This document shows positions 38,090-48,973 of a DNA stretch of 64,000 nt, piece by piece. Where the stretch lies: the NCBI GenBank assembly GCA_963678675.1, contig OY783197.1, positions 3,010,400 through 3,074,399 of the forward strand, read 5' to 3'. The notes under the pieces are model-generated. The model searched no databases. It worked only from the letters and a program-made list of their open reading frames with translations, and was not told the origin of the DNA. Position 1 is the first letter of the stretch. Each line of letters begins with the position of its first letter. Origin of the DNA: Xiphydria camelus. Lineage: Eukaryota > Arthropoda > Insecta > Hymenoptera > Xiphydriidae. Both the position numbers and the translations under genes were made by a program.

Positions 38090-38633
38090 ATGATAGGTAG
38101 CAGTGAGGAGCGCGGAGAACTGACCATCCCGTTCAGCGATCGCGACTAAAATGACAGGCGTGAGTGAGGCTCGGCTACGGTGTGGCGCTGGGAAGGGGGT
38201 AACGTGATAACGAACGGCCGCTCAGGCTGTTATCTAAACGTCATTACTTTCGAAAACTGTCAAACATTTCAATAAAACAAACGGGCTGTAGATTCTATTA
38301 TACTCCGAGTATTATTTCACAAGGCTCTTCTAAATGAGAATCTATCGTAATAATATCCCAAGAGAGTACCGAGTATTCATAGATCTTTCTGAATGAGAAT
38401 TCGTTGATTATGTCCGAAGCATCGCTCATAGACTTCTCTGAATGAAAACTGAACAACAATACTCCAATTATTATTCAGTTAGAATCTCAACAAAGAGAAA
38501 GAGATATTAACCCTACAGCACCGTCAAATTGATTTCTCGAGGCACACCACGAGGAGATAGCCCGTGCTACTAATATGCACCGACGAGCGCGGAGACCCGA
38601 CCACCCCGTTCAACGATCGCGACTAAAGTGACT
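38090..38633. repeat. Two diverged fragments of the arm-end family
   Basis: Near 38106-38215 the sequence GAGCGCGGAGAACTGACCAT, GTTCAGCGATCGCGACTAAA and GTGGCGCTGGGAAGGGGGT parallels the right-arm end (GAGCGTGGAGAGCGAACCAC ... GTGGCGCTGGGGAGGGAGTT). A second piece at about 38560-38633 repeats the first half. Between them is AT-rich sequence with TATTATT motifs. Confidence 0.55.
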
Positions 38634-38790
38634 GGGCCCCCTTTCTCGAATCACTCGCAAGAGAAACGTATACGTTTCTTAGCGAGTAGACCAATCAGGA
38701 CACCCACCACAACGGAATACTTGATCCTGATTGGTCTATTGGGTAAGATGCGTATACGTAACTTTGCGAGTGACTCGAGAAAGGCCCCCC
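38634..38790. mobile_element. ~157-bp MITE with TTTCTCGA termini
   Basis: The left end GGGCCCCCTTTCTCGAATCA is matched on the other strand at the right end (GGGGGGCCTTTCTCGAGTCA), then CTCGCAA. GTATACG motifs sit inside each end. The element is related to the fragment at 7992-8078. The target duplication is not obvious, so no superfamily is assigned. Confidence 0.7.
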
Positions 38791-38812
38791 TGCTCTTTAT
38801 ACCAGGTATAAA

Positions 38813-38838
38813 GAAGAGAGAGAGAGAGAGAGAGAGAG
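38813..38838 (+). repeat. (GA)n microsatellite
   Basis: Thirteen or so GA dinucleotides, immediately followed by copies of a TATACCAGGTATA-like motif. Confidence 0.9.
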
Positions 38839-39497
38839 TATAAATTTATTCTTGGTATACTTATTCTAGGTATAACTTGGCATTGGTAAAACCGGCCCTT
38901 AATAGAGCAAAGAAAAACTAAGTAAAAATATAAGTAAGCGATATGAAAGTGTATGTAAAGGTATCAGCGAAAAGGCATAGTAATGGTTATGACGAAGTTC
39001 AAGGTGGGGGCCTTCTCCGGAGAGCGACGAGATCAACTGGTTTTGGAAGTATGCAAAAATTTATCAGTGGGATACGTTTGGAATTTGTAAAATAAAACAC
39101 TCATTTCTCGTCACCAACGAATCCGCCAAAAGTAGTATCGTTGTTCTATCGAGTGTTCGATTCGATTGACTGTGACAGAAATGAAACATTGAATCCTTAC
39201 ACGCGTGCCCACAGCATTCCTTCTCGTACTGCTATGCGTCGCGTAAATTTCGGAAACAGCAAACTTGAATTAATAAATGTTATGGAATCGGACCTTAAAA
39301 ACTACCTCGTAAACGGCTCGTTAAACTTAACCGAAGGTAGTAGTAACTCTCCAAACGAAAAATCCCTAGAGCAGCGACGCTTTTTCCCAATGGAAGAAAC
39401 TTAAAACATCGGCTGCTGTGCACAGCTGTGAGTGACAGTCTAATCTGTCAAGCCGGAAAACACGTGGAAGAGATTATTGAAAGAAAATAATATTGAA
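38839..39497. other. Intergenic, upstream of ALG8
   Basis: About 660 bp 5' of the ALG8 start. It likely holds the promoter and 5' UTR. An 87-codon frame at 39141-39404 is unrecognised and not supported by anything else. Confidence 0.4.
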
Positions 39498-41839
39498 ATG
39501 AGCCGAGACGTTATTTCAGAACAATCATCGTCTCGAAGCGATCGAGCACTACTGAACGCCTTCATTCTCGCCTCGTGCATTAAACTTCTTCTGATACCGA
39601 CGTAGTGCGTACATATCTTCGCGCGTAATCATTTCTCTTCATTTCACAGCATCGACCGATACTTTTTACACGCTGATATTCGTTCGTGCCTTGCAGCCAT
39701 TCCACAGACTTCGAGGTACACCGTAACTGGCTCGCGATCACTCGTAACTTGCCGATCAAAGAGTGGTACGTCAGTGCCAAATCTCCATGGACGTTAGATT
39801 ATCCGCCGTTGTTCGCCTGGTTCGAGAGTATCCTCGGTTGCTTCGCGGATTTCTTCGACGTCGAGATGTCGAAAGTAGATAATTTAAATTACATTTCCCC
39901 CGCCACCAAGCTCTTCCAAAGGATTACCGTTGTTCTGACCGACTCGATATTGGCTTACGGCGTGAGGGAGTGAGTACGCGCCGGCGTCGTCGTAAGACGA
40001 ATGAAACCCGTGCAGAAATAATGATTTACCGATCGCAGGGTAGGGAAAGTATATTGCAAGAGAGAGAGCAGCTTCGAAATCTTCATATTTCTGTCGTTAT
40101 TCAACGCGGGACTGCTAGTCGTAGACCATGTACACTTTCAATACAACGGCTTCCTGCTCGGTGTGTTGCTATTGTCCCTCGCTCGCGTGGCGCAGACGTT
40201 CTCGCAGGTAAACCATTCGACGAGACACATTTCGCATGCTTCTCGATTCTGGAAGGCGAATTCAATCCAAGCACTCTTTCGTCGCAGAGACGTGTTTTAG
40301 CGGGAGCGTTTTGGTTTGCAGTTCTGCTCAATCTGAAGCACATTTACATATACGTCGCTCCGGCGTACGTCGTCTGGCTACTGGGCTGGTGCCGCGCGAA
40401 GGACGGAGAATTTTTTAAGCGATTCCTCAAGCTCGGCGGCGTCGTCGCGATCGTCTTCGTCGCGTCCTTCGGCCCCTTCGTGGCTCAATTACCGCAGGTA
40501 GCGTAGACAGAGTCGCGACGCGTCGGCTGATCCCAATCGACGAATCTTCGGAGCACCGTGCTTACGCGGAAAATTTCCACGAAGGTGATGTCGAGGCTGT
40601 TCCCGTTCAAGAGGGGCTTGGTGCACGCTTACTGGGCCGCGAACGCATGGGCCTTATACACGAGCGCGGACAAAGTGCTGTCCGTGATTTGGAAACGTCT
40701 CGGTTGGTCGCAAGGAACGAGCGCGGCTTCGATGACCGGGGGTTTGGTAGGAGAAGGCGTCTTCGCGGTGCTACCCGCGCCTCCACCCGCAGCAACGTTC
40801 GCGATCACGTTCGCGTCGATGATCGTAAGTATGCGGAAGTCGTCGCGCTTACGAGCGATCATGGGAATACGCGGTTACTTTGCTTTCAGCCGGCGCTGTG
40901 GACCCTATTTGCGAGGAATAAGGGGTCCGTCGACTCGAAGCATCTCGTCAGGTGCGTCGTTCTGTGCGGACTGGGGTCGTTTCTATTCGGCTGGCACGTC
41001 CACGAAAAGGCGATACTTACGTCCGTCATACCTCTTTGGTAAAGTTTTACGTTTTATAATGATCAAATTATGTTATACGTGCGTAATATTCGGAGGAGTG
41101 TACCTATAGGTACATATAGATAGATAAATAGATAATTATTTATAAAATTTGATGGTAACATTGTCCGACAAGTTTTGTGCCGGATATGTCCAGGCCGACA
41201 AAATTCATGACATATGTTTGTTAATTAACATCTCGAAACCCCGGCGTAACCAGACTTTTCGCAGATAAAAAAGCTGGCAGACTCGGCAAAATAAAGCTGC
41301 TCACAAAGTTTCAGAGGATTTCCAAAGGATTTTATACGGATATATGGATTTTCTACCGCAGGGCGGTTCTTGAAATGGAATTATCTTCTTTCAGTGCTCT
41401 CGCGGGAGTCGACAAGAACGACGCGAGGGTCTTCATCATTCTGAGTTCCGCGGGCCACGCGGGACTGTTGCCTCTGCTTTATCTAGACGAATTGACGCCG
41501 CTGAAAGTATTGCTCTCCACGACTTACACGATTTTGGCGTCTTTAGTTCTCTGCCGTCATCACCGACAACGGTTACTCAACAAGTGCGAATGGTTTTACG
41601 TCGGAGGGCTTCCGTTTGTGACGATTTACGAATCCGTGCTTCACAAAGTCCTTTTCCCCGAAACTCTGCCGTTTCTACCGTTAGCCCTTACTTCGCTGTA
41701 CTGTGCCGTGGGCATAGTGTACTCGTGGTTGTTATATTATTACATATTCTTATCCGATCGTAACGACGAAGCGGGAGGAAGCGCTGGTGATAAGGCCGAC
41801 AGATCTGCTTCGAAGTATAAAAAGAGGAAGATACAATGA
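39498..41839 (+). CDS. ALG8: Dolichyl-P-Glc: Glc1Man9GlcNAc2-PP-dolichol alpha-1,3-glucosyltransferase ALG8, 7 exons
   Basis: ER-membrane GT57 enzyme that adds the second glucose to the lipid-linked N-glycan precursor. Exons: 39498-39604, 39697-39969, 40039-40207, 40288-40497, 40585-40824, 40890-41038, 41395-41839. Phases fit and give 530 residues (human 526). The first luminal loop has [10 protein letters not shown] (38-47) and [13 protein letters not shown] (67-79). The acidic residues around Asp40/Glu42 correspond to the catalytic region of ALG6/ALG8. Later blocks include [48 protein letters not shown] and [10 protein letters not shown]; many hydrophobic membrane segments are visible. The Lys-rich C-terminus is typical of ER retention. 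Exon 1 uses a gtgcgt donor and exon 2 a gtgagt donor. Intron 6 (356 bp) holds TTGTCCGACAA repeat motifs. Upstream in-frame starts are absent. Confidence 0.97.
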
Positions 41840-42067
41840 AATAATATCTGCTACAATATTTCGTACGGCGACATGCTTCATCTTTATAACCTTTGTTTCC
41901 ATATTTACCTACATTTCCGCATCTTATACGTGCCCACAGTTCTCTTATCCATCTTGGCCATCTCCCGTCATCCCAAAAACTCTCTATCACTACTGATTGC
42001 TTTATTTCTTTGTAGTAACTACACAATACTTGGACCTGTCTATCCTACTCCAATCCCCTTGCAATTC

Positions 42068-43041
42068 CTAATCTCTTTTAACCTTCACCACTTGCTCCAG
42101 CTTCCCCTTCCGGGTCCCAGGAACTTCGGCGTCCTCCGCGATCAGCCGTCCGCTCTTCGAGGACAACAAGTGGAAGCCGGGTAGCGCGGGGTCCAGGCCG
42201 GCGATTCTGCCGAGTCGCCCGCTCGCCAGGGTGCTGCCCGCGACGTGCGCCTCGAGAGAGTGACCTGAAAGGGAGCCGTTGTAACTTCGTCCTCCGATCG
42301 ACGCGGAAACTCACCGACGAAGTGAACGTCCCGCGGCTGCAAGCCGGCTTCGCGCTCCAGGAAGTCGATGAATCGCGCGGCGTTCCTCCCGACCTTGCCG
42401 GTATTCTGCATCGGCCCGAGGTAGAAGGTGCTCGCGGCTAGCGGCTCCCAGTCGATCAGGATGACGTTGCAGTCGTCGTACGCCAGGTACTCCGCGACGT
42501 GGAACGTATACCTACGCTGGCCGCGGCGATATGCTTTTTGCCGAACATTCCTACGCACCGGATTTCATCTGCACGAAGCCTTGGCTATTCGCTCTGGACT
42601 TCCAGCCGTGCGTTATGAATTTCGTTTTGTGCGAGGCCGAGAAACCGGAGCGCTTCAGAGCTTCCGTATCGTTGGGGCGCAAGCGGACGCCATTCTCCGG
42701 GTCGTCCCTTCAAAAACAGCACAAACAATTCGAACGAGTGAGGTGCGCGTTATTAAACAATTCATTTGGGGTTTAATTTATTTATTCAGCAAATCTACTG
42801 TATGTAGAGGATATAAGTGACCGACGAGGCGTCGAAAATTTCCTGGGTTCCGGCCTCGTCGTACTCTTTCAGTATCACGACTTGAGGCTTCCCGTTGCCG
42901 TCGAGCATGAAGATCCAATCCTCGCCGTACCCGTCGTACTTCCTGCGAAGGACTCTCTCCAACAGCTCCGAACTTTCGTCCGTCCGGGCTGCGTTGGCGA
43001 GAAACGGGAGTAGGTACCAGACACAGCACTGCGCGCAACAT
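42068..43041 (-). pseudogene. Pancreatic-lipase-family gene, truncated and probably inactive
   Basis: Secreted-lipase-like coding sequence on the minus strand. Exons: about 43041-42799, 42707-42555, 42511-42315 and 42264-42068, phases fitting. Recognisable family blocks: TKFITHGWKS, YDDCNVILIDWEPLA, GKVGRNAARFIDFLE, DVHFVG-HSLEAHVAGS and IAGLDPALPGF. Three defects argue against an active enzyme. The nucleophile motif reads GHSLE instead of the usual GHSLG. The frame stops about 40 residues after the Asp motif, so the region carrying the catalytic His and the last disulphides is missing. The only nearby Met (43041) is out of frame with the hydrophobic CVWYLLPFLANA leader. An upstream first exon could explain the last point. 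It converges on ALG8, about 230 bp apart. Confidence 0.7.
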
Positions 43042-43554
43042 TGTTTACGACAAGCTACCCTGATACCGATTTCAATATACGCTCGCGTAAAATCGTCCCG
43101 CTTGATACGTCTCCGCGGGGTGAGAACGCTTTTTATAAATCCACACTATATATATCCAAAAATAAGAGCGGGCATAATATGTATCTCGCTGCCTGGCCCA
43201 GTTTTCGGTATTATCGTAAATTCTTATCGTAAACGCGGAAACACTGTCGAGTGATCGGGGGGCCGCGATTATTCGCGAGGTGCAGGTTCGCAGGGATAAA
43301 CCGACTCAAGGGAAACCTGAAGCTTGCATATCGTCGGACGCTTCGCGCTTTCGTAGATAATACCGCGGTTGTGCAAAAGTAATCAAACGCTTCCCGTAAT
43401 GATTGTTCATTACGTCCAACCGAATGCCACAGGGCGTGGGTGAAATTAATTCCTACGAGACGGCGCACAGCGATAATTTAAATTTCGCATGTATTATCAC
43501 CGCTGCGTCGCGATTCATCCGGCGGGAAGAGGTTTCCGTCGACCACTCGCCTTA

Positions 43555-44385
43555 TTATCCGTAGGAGAGGATCATGAAGATGATCGCCAAACCGTACTGC
43601 AGCAATACATTCCGAATCCCGATAATGGGGACGGAGGTCCGTCCGAACTGGCACATGCCGAAGGTCTTCACGAGCGGCACACCGGGGAACAACTTCCTGA
43701 AGATACCGGACTCCACGATTTTCTCGCCGAAAAAATTATTTTCTAAATCTTCGGGGGAGGACATGAATCCGACGGAATACTTCCGCAAGTCCACCTCGGC
43801 TTTGAAATCCGTCAACGTCTCCTCGACCTGCTCGTTTGATACGGTCAAGATGTCGATCGCCACGGACCAGGCGGACACGTTTTCGCCGCTGATGGACCAG
43901 CCGACCATTTCTGTAGGCACGCCGCACGCTCTCCTGTTGTGACTCTCTTTGCAGATGGTCAGCTTATTGGCGGTGCCGCCAAAGAAAGCGATGTGATAGT
44001 GCTTCCTGTGACGAATAACGTAGCGATCAGGACGTGCGCGCGACCATCGGACAGCCACGTTGCGGACGGCTTACCTATCCATTAAGGCTGCATGCCAATC
44101 ACTCATGCCGATGGACGGCATCTCTTCGGAATTGAAGAACATGAAGCATTTCACGTCCTCCTGCTGTCCCGCCGACTTGATGAACTTTCCAGCCGACTCC
44201 GTAGTAAAAGTCTTAATTACCACCCCCGGTACCGCGGGGAGGAAGACGCAAGACATCGCTGGTTCACTGGGATAGATCTTGGTTGCTCTGTCGTCCCATG
44301 TCGGGCTGCGACCAATTATGGTCACGACGTCGCACGCTCGGGGCAGATTGGCGCAGTGACATCCTGGTGCAAGATTTATTCTTCG
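43555..44385 (-). CDS. FBXO22-like FIST cassette 1 (most distal from the F-box)
   Basis: Two exons, about 44385-44075 and 44005-43555, separated by a 69-bp GT/AG intron at a site shared by all three cassettes. The exons code about 253 residues of FIST-N/FIST-C domain ending in ILSYG and stop. Landmarks: LPRACDVVTIIGRSP, FLPAVPGVVIKT, HIAFFGG, YSVGFM, SGIFRKLFPGVPLV. No in-frame start is visible near the 5' end. The exon follows an AG and begins mid-protein, so it needs an upstream exon, perhaps the shared F-box exons at 48974-49367. The frame is intact, and the protein differs clearly from the other two cassettes (for example TEMVGWSISGENVSAW). Confidence 0.75.
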
Positions 44386-44916
44386 CTTCGGTCAAGTAGA
44401 TATTACTGGCGCTTTCGCTCTTTAGCTATCGCGAAGAACTTACAGTCGAACCTCGATTACCCGACGCTTCTGTACCGTATCCAAACTGATTAGAAATTTT
44501 TTAAAAAATTGCAGGCATCACAGCATCCCTAAATTTCATTTCAGGGGAAATAGGGTACACTTTTTTGTCGAAATAAGGACAAAATAGGGTACATGGTCGA
44601 TAATAAAATGTAATCGACTTTCACAGTATAAAAACGTTTATCTATTACCAGGTATACACACAGGTCTAAAAATAAGAGTAACTTAGTTTTTGCTAAGTTT
44701 TGATCTTTCTTGTAAAATATAATATATACCTATATACATTTTTTATACTTTCTTCCCGTAACGATTGTTCATTGCGTCCAACCGGATGCCACAGGGCGTG
44801 AGTCAAATTAATTCCTACGAGACGGCGCACAGCGATAATTTAAAGTTCGCGTGTATTATCACCGCTGCGTCGCGATTCATCCGGCGGGAAGAGGTTTCCG
44901 TCGGTCGCTCGCCCTA

Positions 44917-45738
44917 CTATCCGTAGGAGAGAATCATGAAGACGGTCGCCGTCCTGTGCAGCAACAAATTATTCCGAATCTCGACACCGGAGACGGAGGT
45001 TCGTCCGAACTCGCACATGCCGAAGGTCCCCACGAGCGGCACACCGGGGAACAACTTCCTGAAGATACCGGAATCCACGTTTCTCTGCTTGAACATATAG
45101 CCTCGCTCGCTGGAGGAGAACATGAATCCGACAGAATACTTCCGCAAGTCCACCTTAGCTTTGAAGCTCGTCAGCGTCTTCTCGATCTCCTCTTTCGTTT
45201 CGCACTGGTCTCCGATCACCACGGACCAGGCGGACACGTCTTCGCCGCTGATGGAGAAGCCGCCCATTTTTACGGGCACGCCGCACGCTCTCCTGTTGTG
45301 ACTCTCCTTGCAGATGGTCAGCTTCTTGGCAGTGCCGCCCAAGAAAGCGACGTGTTCGTTCTTCCTGTGACGAATAACGTAGCGATCAGGACGTGCGCGC
45401 GACCATAGGACGGCCACGTTGCGGACGGCTTACTTCTGCACTAAGGCTGCCTCCCACACCCTTAAGCCGGCGCTCGGCTCTCCGGAATAGAAGAGCGCGA
45501 GGCATTTCACATCCTTCTGCTGTCCCAGCGACATGAACTCTGCAATCGACTCCGTAATGCAGGTCTTAATTACCACACCCGGTATCGCGGGGAGGAAAAG
45601 GCAAGACGTCGCTGGTTTCCTGGAATAGATCTTGGTTGCTCTGTCGTTCCATATCGGGCTGCGACCAATTATGGTCACGACGTCGCACGCTCGGGGCAGA
45701 TAGGCGCAGTGACATCCTGATGCAAGATTTATTCTTTG
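44917..45738 (-). CDS. FBXO22-like FIST cassette 2
   Basis: Exons about 45738-45434 and 45364-44917 with a 69-bp intron code about 250 residues. Landmarks: CDVVTIIGRSPIWND, FLPAIPGVVIKTC, HVAFLGGTAKKLT, SISGEDVSAWSVVIGD, KYSVGFMFSSSERGY, SGIFRKLFPGVPLVGTFG, then stop. Intact, with no local start codon. The 5' boundary (after ...CCGAAG) is a prediction. Confidence 0.75.
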
Positions 45739-46267
45739 CTTCGGTCAAGTAGATATTACTGGCGCTTTCGCTCTTTAGCTATCGCGAAGAACTTACAGTC
45801 GAACCTCGATTACCCGACGCTTCTGTACCGTATCCAAACTGATTAGAAATTTTTTAAAAAATTGCAGGCATCACAGCATCCCGAAATTTCATTTCAGGGG
45901 AAATGGGGTACACTTTTTTGTCGAAATAAGGACAAAATAGGGTACATGGTCGATAATAAAATGTAATCGGCTTTCACAGTATAAAAACGTTTATCTATTA
46001 CCAGGTATACACACAGGTCTAAAAATAAGAGAAACTTAGTTTTTGCTAAGTTTTGATCTTTCTTGTAAAATATAATATATCTATATACATTTTTTATACT
46101 TTCTTCCCGTAACGATTGTTCATTGCGTCCAACCGGATGCCACAGGGCGTGAGTGAAATTAATTCCTACGAGACGGCGCACAGCGATAATTTAAATTTCG
46201 CGTGTATTATCACCGCTGCGTCGCGATTCATCCAGCGGGAAGAGGTTTCCGTCGGCCGCTCGCCCTA

Positions 46268-47092
46268 CTATCCGTAGGAGAGAATCATGAAAACGGTCGC
46301 CGTCCTGTGCAGCAGCAAATTATTCCGAATCTCGACACCGGAGACGGAGGTCCGTCCGAACTCGCAGTCGCCGAAGGTCCCCACGAGCGGCACACCGGGG
46401 AACAACTTCCTGAAGACACCGGACTCCACGCTTCTCTCGTCGAACAGGACGAGGCTTCGCTCGCTGGAGGAGAACATGAATCCGACGGAATACTTCCGCA
46501 AGTCCACCTTAGCTTTGAAGCTCGTCAGCGTCTTCTCGATCTGCTCTTCTGTTTCGCACTGGTCTCCGATCACCACGGACCAGGCGGACACGTCTTCGCC
46601 GCTGATGGAGAAGCCGCCCATTTTTACGGGCACGCCGCACGCTCTCCTGTTGTGACTCTCCTTGCAGATGGTCAGCTTCTTCGCAGTGCCGCCAAAGAAA
46701 GCGATGTGATAGTGCTTCCTGTGACGAATAACGTAGCGATCAGGACGTGCGCGCGACCATAGGACGGCCACGTTGCGGACGGCTTACTTCTGCACTAAGG
46801 CTGCCTCCCACAACCTTAAGCCGGCGCTCGGCTCTCCGGAATAGAAGAGCGCGAGGCATTTCACATCCTTCTGCTGTCCCAGCGACATGAACTCTGCAAT
46901 CGACTCCGTAATGCAGGTCTTAATTACCACACCCGGTATCGCGGGGAGAAAAAGGCAAGACGTCGCTGGTTTCGTGGGATAGATCTCGGTTGCTCTGTCG
47001 TTCCATATCGAGCCGGAACCCATCATCGTCACAACGTCGCACGCTCGGGGCAGATTGGCGCAGTGACATGCTGATGCAAGATTTATTTTTCG
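46268..47092 (-). CDS. FBXO22: FBXO22-like FIST cassette 3 (nearest the F-box exons)
   Basis: Exons about 47092-46788 and 46718-46268, 69-bp intron. The predicted protein keeps the PMGSGS-type motif of vertebrate FBXO22 as TMMGSGSIWND, then FLPAIPGVVIKTC, HIAFFGGTAKKLT and SVGFMFSSSERSL. It ends SGVFRKLFPGVPLVGTFG and MILSYG. The FIST domain is a ligand or substrate-binding module; in FBXO22 it recruits targets such as KDM4 demethylases to an SCF ubiquitin ligase. Reading through the intron would hit a stop at its first codon, so splicing is required. This cassette is the natural continuation of the F-box exons 1.9 kb upstream. Confidence 0.8.
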
Positions 47093-48141
47093 CTTCGGTC
47101 AAGTGGATATTACTGGCGCTTTCGCTCTTTAGCTATCGCGAAGAACTTACAGTCGAACCTCGACTATCCGACGCTCCTGTAGGTACCGTATCCAAACTGA
47201 TTAGAAATTTTTTAAATTGCAGGCATCACAGCATCCCTAAATTTCATTTCAGGGGAAATAGGGTACACTTTTTTGTCGAAATAAGGACAAAATAGGGTAC
47301 ATAGTCGATAATAAAATGTAATCGGCTTTCAAAGTATAAAAAGGTTGATCTATTACCAGGTATACATACAGGTCTAAAAATAAGAGTAACTTAGTTTTTA
47401 CTAAGTTTTGATCTTTCTTGTACAATATTATATATATATACATTTTTTATACTTCCTTTCTACAGGAGCAGGACTGTAAAGGCTGTATTATGTATGTGGA
47501 GGAAAAAGAGTCCTTCCAAGGTTGAAAAGTGCATGGAATAAATATATCTATTATAAAAAATGCAGGTACACTCTGATAATAAAAAAAAAACTTGGCAAAA
47601 AAAATAATTTTTGTACACATAAATGTAAAATATACATTTCACATTTTATAACAATATGAAATCGTGTTTTATACTATTAGTACAAATGAGATCAACTCAG
47701 TTGATAATAGTTAAATATAGTTCAACATCAGGAATGTAAGAATATCCTGGGCAGCACAGAGCTAAAAGACGTCTTTAAGGCGTCTTATGACTCACTTTTG
47801 AATTACCTCAACCACTGAAAGACATCTTTGAGACGGGTCATGTCTAAAAGTCGTCTGAAAGTGTCACTTTTGAAATACAAGTACGACTTCTCATTTCTGG
47901 AACATCTAGTACCTATGACTGATTCTCCAGAAATGGAGTTGTACGCTATTCCAAATTAGAATTGTCAATGGAACTACTGCCACTGGCAGTGAGAATTTAT
48001 TCCACCAGTAGCAACGATTATTACTGCCAGCTGTCAATCTAACTACCAGAAACAACTGTAAAGTCGTTTAGTTAGTTTTGGCACACCTCTGATCTCGATT
48101 AGTGTACTATGATTTCTCGAGATGTCCCCAATATATTTATG

Positions 48142-48276
48142 ACACTATCCTGTACTAAATTATAAGCTCTATGTATAAGATGCTACATTCTATAAAGTTA
48201 CACAGTTTTCTTATGTAAGACTTTATAGAATGTAGTACGTTACAGGCAGAGCTTACAAATTTGTACGGAATAGTGT
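48142..48276. repeat. Foldback MITE-like element, copy 1
   Basis: Imperfect inverted halves: the left starts ACACTATCCTGTACTAAATT and runs to GCTACATTCTATAAAGT. The right is its complement, ending GTACGGAATAGTGT. No coding potential. Confidence 0.7.
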
Positions 48277-48343
48277 GACTGGTTCCTCTATAATTTTTAA
48301 GCGCCACATAGCTTTTGTTCTTAAAACCAACAAGAGATTTACG

Positions 48344-48469
48344 GCGGTATTCTGTAGGAAAATGTCAGTTCTTTAAGATGCTGTGTTCTATAAAGTAACA
48401 AAGCTGTCTTATGTGACTCCACAGAATATAGCCCTATATAGAGCTTATAGCTTTGTACAGAATAGCGCT
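48344..48469. repeat. Foldback MITE-like element, copy 2
   Basis: Related to the element 70 bp away: GCTGTGTTCTATAAAGTAAC in the middle, with ends GCGGTATTCTGTA and TTTGTACAGAATAGCGC. More degenerate than copy 1. Confidence 0.6.
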
Positions 48470-48904
48470 ATTGGCTGCTAAGAAACACGTAGCAGCTGCA
48501 CAAAGCAGCCAAAAATGCACGATTACTTAAAACTTGTGTGACTGAAAAAAATACCACCACTTTCTATGCCGACGATTAACAGATTAAGACTACAACTACA
48601 AACATTGATTCCATCCTCATAAAGAGTAGTGTAACTAGATGTAGTTATTTCTGATTTCGAATGTGTAGTTTTTCTTTAATTCGGCAGATATTTGTACCCT
48701 TTTCTCTACAACTTTTTACTCCAAATACTACGGCCAACTACAAAATGCGTGTCAATTCTCGCAGTAAGTTGTAGTTATCGGTATAAAAAATTGTAGTTTT
48801 CTCCGTATAGCTTTCGTAGCTTATCTCCGCCAGGGCAGGGGGTTGTGAAGCCTGTGATTTTTAAAATTAAAGCGACGAATAGCGAGAAAACTGACCTACC
48901 GAGA

Positions 48905-48971
48905 GCCCTGCTCGTTCGATTATCCGAATGTGCTCTGGTCCCAATTGGTTTGGATAATCGAGGTTCGACTA
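48905..48971 (-). repeat. Transposon-like end with TCGAACCTCGATTATCC
   Basis: On the minus strand it reads AGTCGAACCTCGATTATCC and, 40 bp in, a nested TTCGGATAATCGAACGAGC. The same CAGTCGAACCTCGA(T/C)TA sequence, preceded by TA, occurs in opposite orientation in each tandem FIST unit (about 44444, 45795 and 47149). It resembles terminal repeats of pogo/Tigger-like elements (inference). A 1.8-kb element between 47149 and 48971 is possible but not proven. Confidence 0.35.
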
Positions 48972-48973
48972 GT

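Larger units (their letters stand above)
43391..47455. repeat. Three tandem ~1.35-kb units carrying FIST cassettes
   Basis: Direct repeats start near 43391, 44753 and 46104, each at TTCCCGTAA(C/T)GATTGTTCAT, with periods of about 1362 and 1351 bp. Each holds one FIST cassette plus flanking non-coding DNA (TTTCATTTCAGGGGAAAT, CTATTACCAGGTATACA). Units 2 and 3 are very similar; unit 1 is more diverged in its coding part. Confidence 0.9.
47456..48973. other. Intron-like gap between F-box and FIST exons
   Basis: AT-rich non-coding sequence holding two related foldback repeats (48142-48276, 48344-48469) and a transposon-like end (48905-48971). No coding exon recognised, although an exon linking the F-box and FIST parts could be hidden. 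Confidence 0.5.

Noticed and set aside
42531..42776. Plus-strand 81-codon frame
   Set aside because: Antisense to a lipase exon whose minus-strand reading gives clear family motifs (TKFITHGWKS).
43211..43468. Minus-strand frame beginning MRRLVGINFTHALWH, repeated at 45894-46181
   Set aside because: It lies downstream of the FIST stop codons; only its first part is shared because the DNA is duplicated, and the frames then diverge completely.
44851..46762. Long plus-strand frames (185-186 codons) across the tandem units
   Set aside because: Antisense shadows of the FIST-C exons; the minus frames carry the conserved domain.
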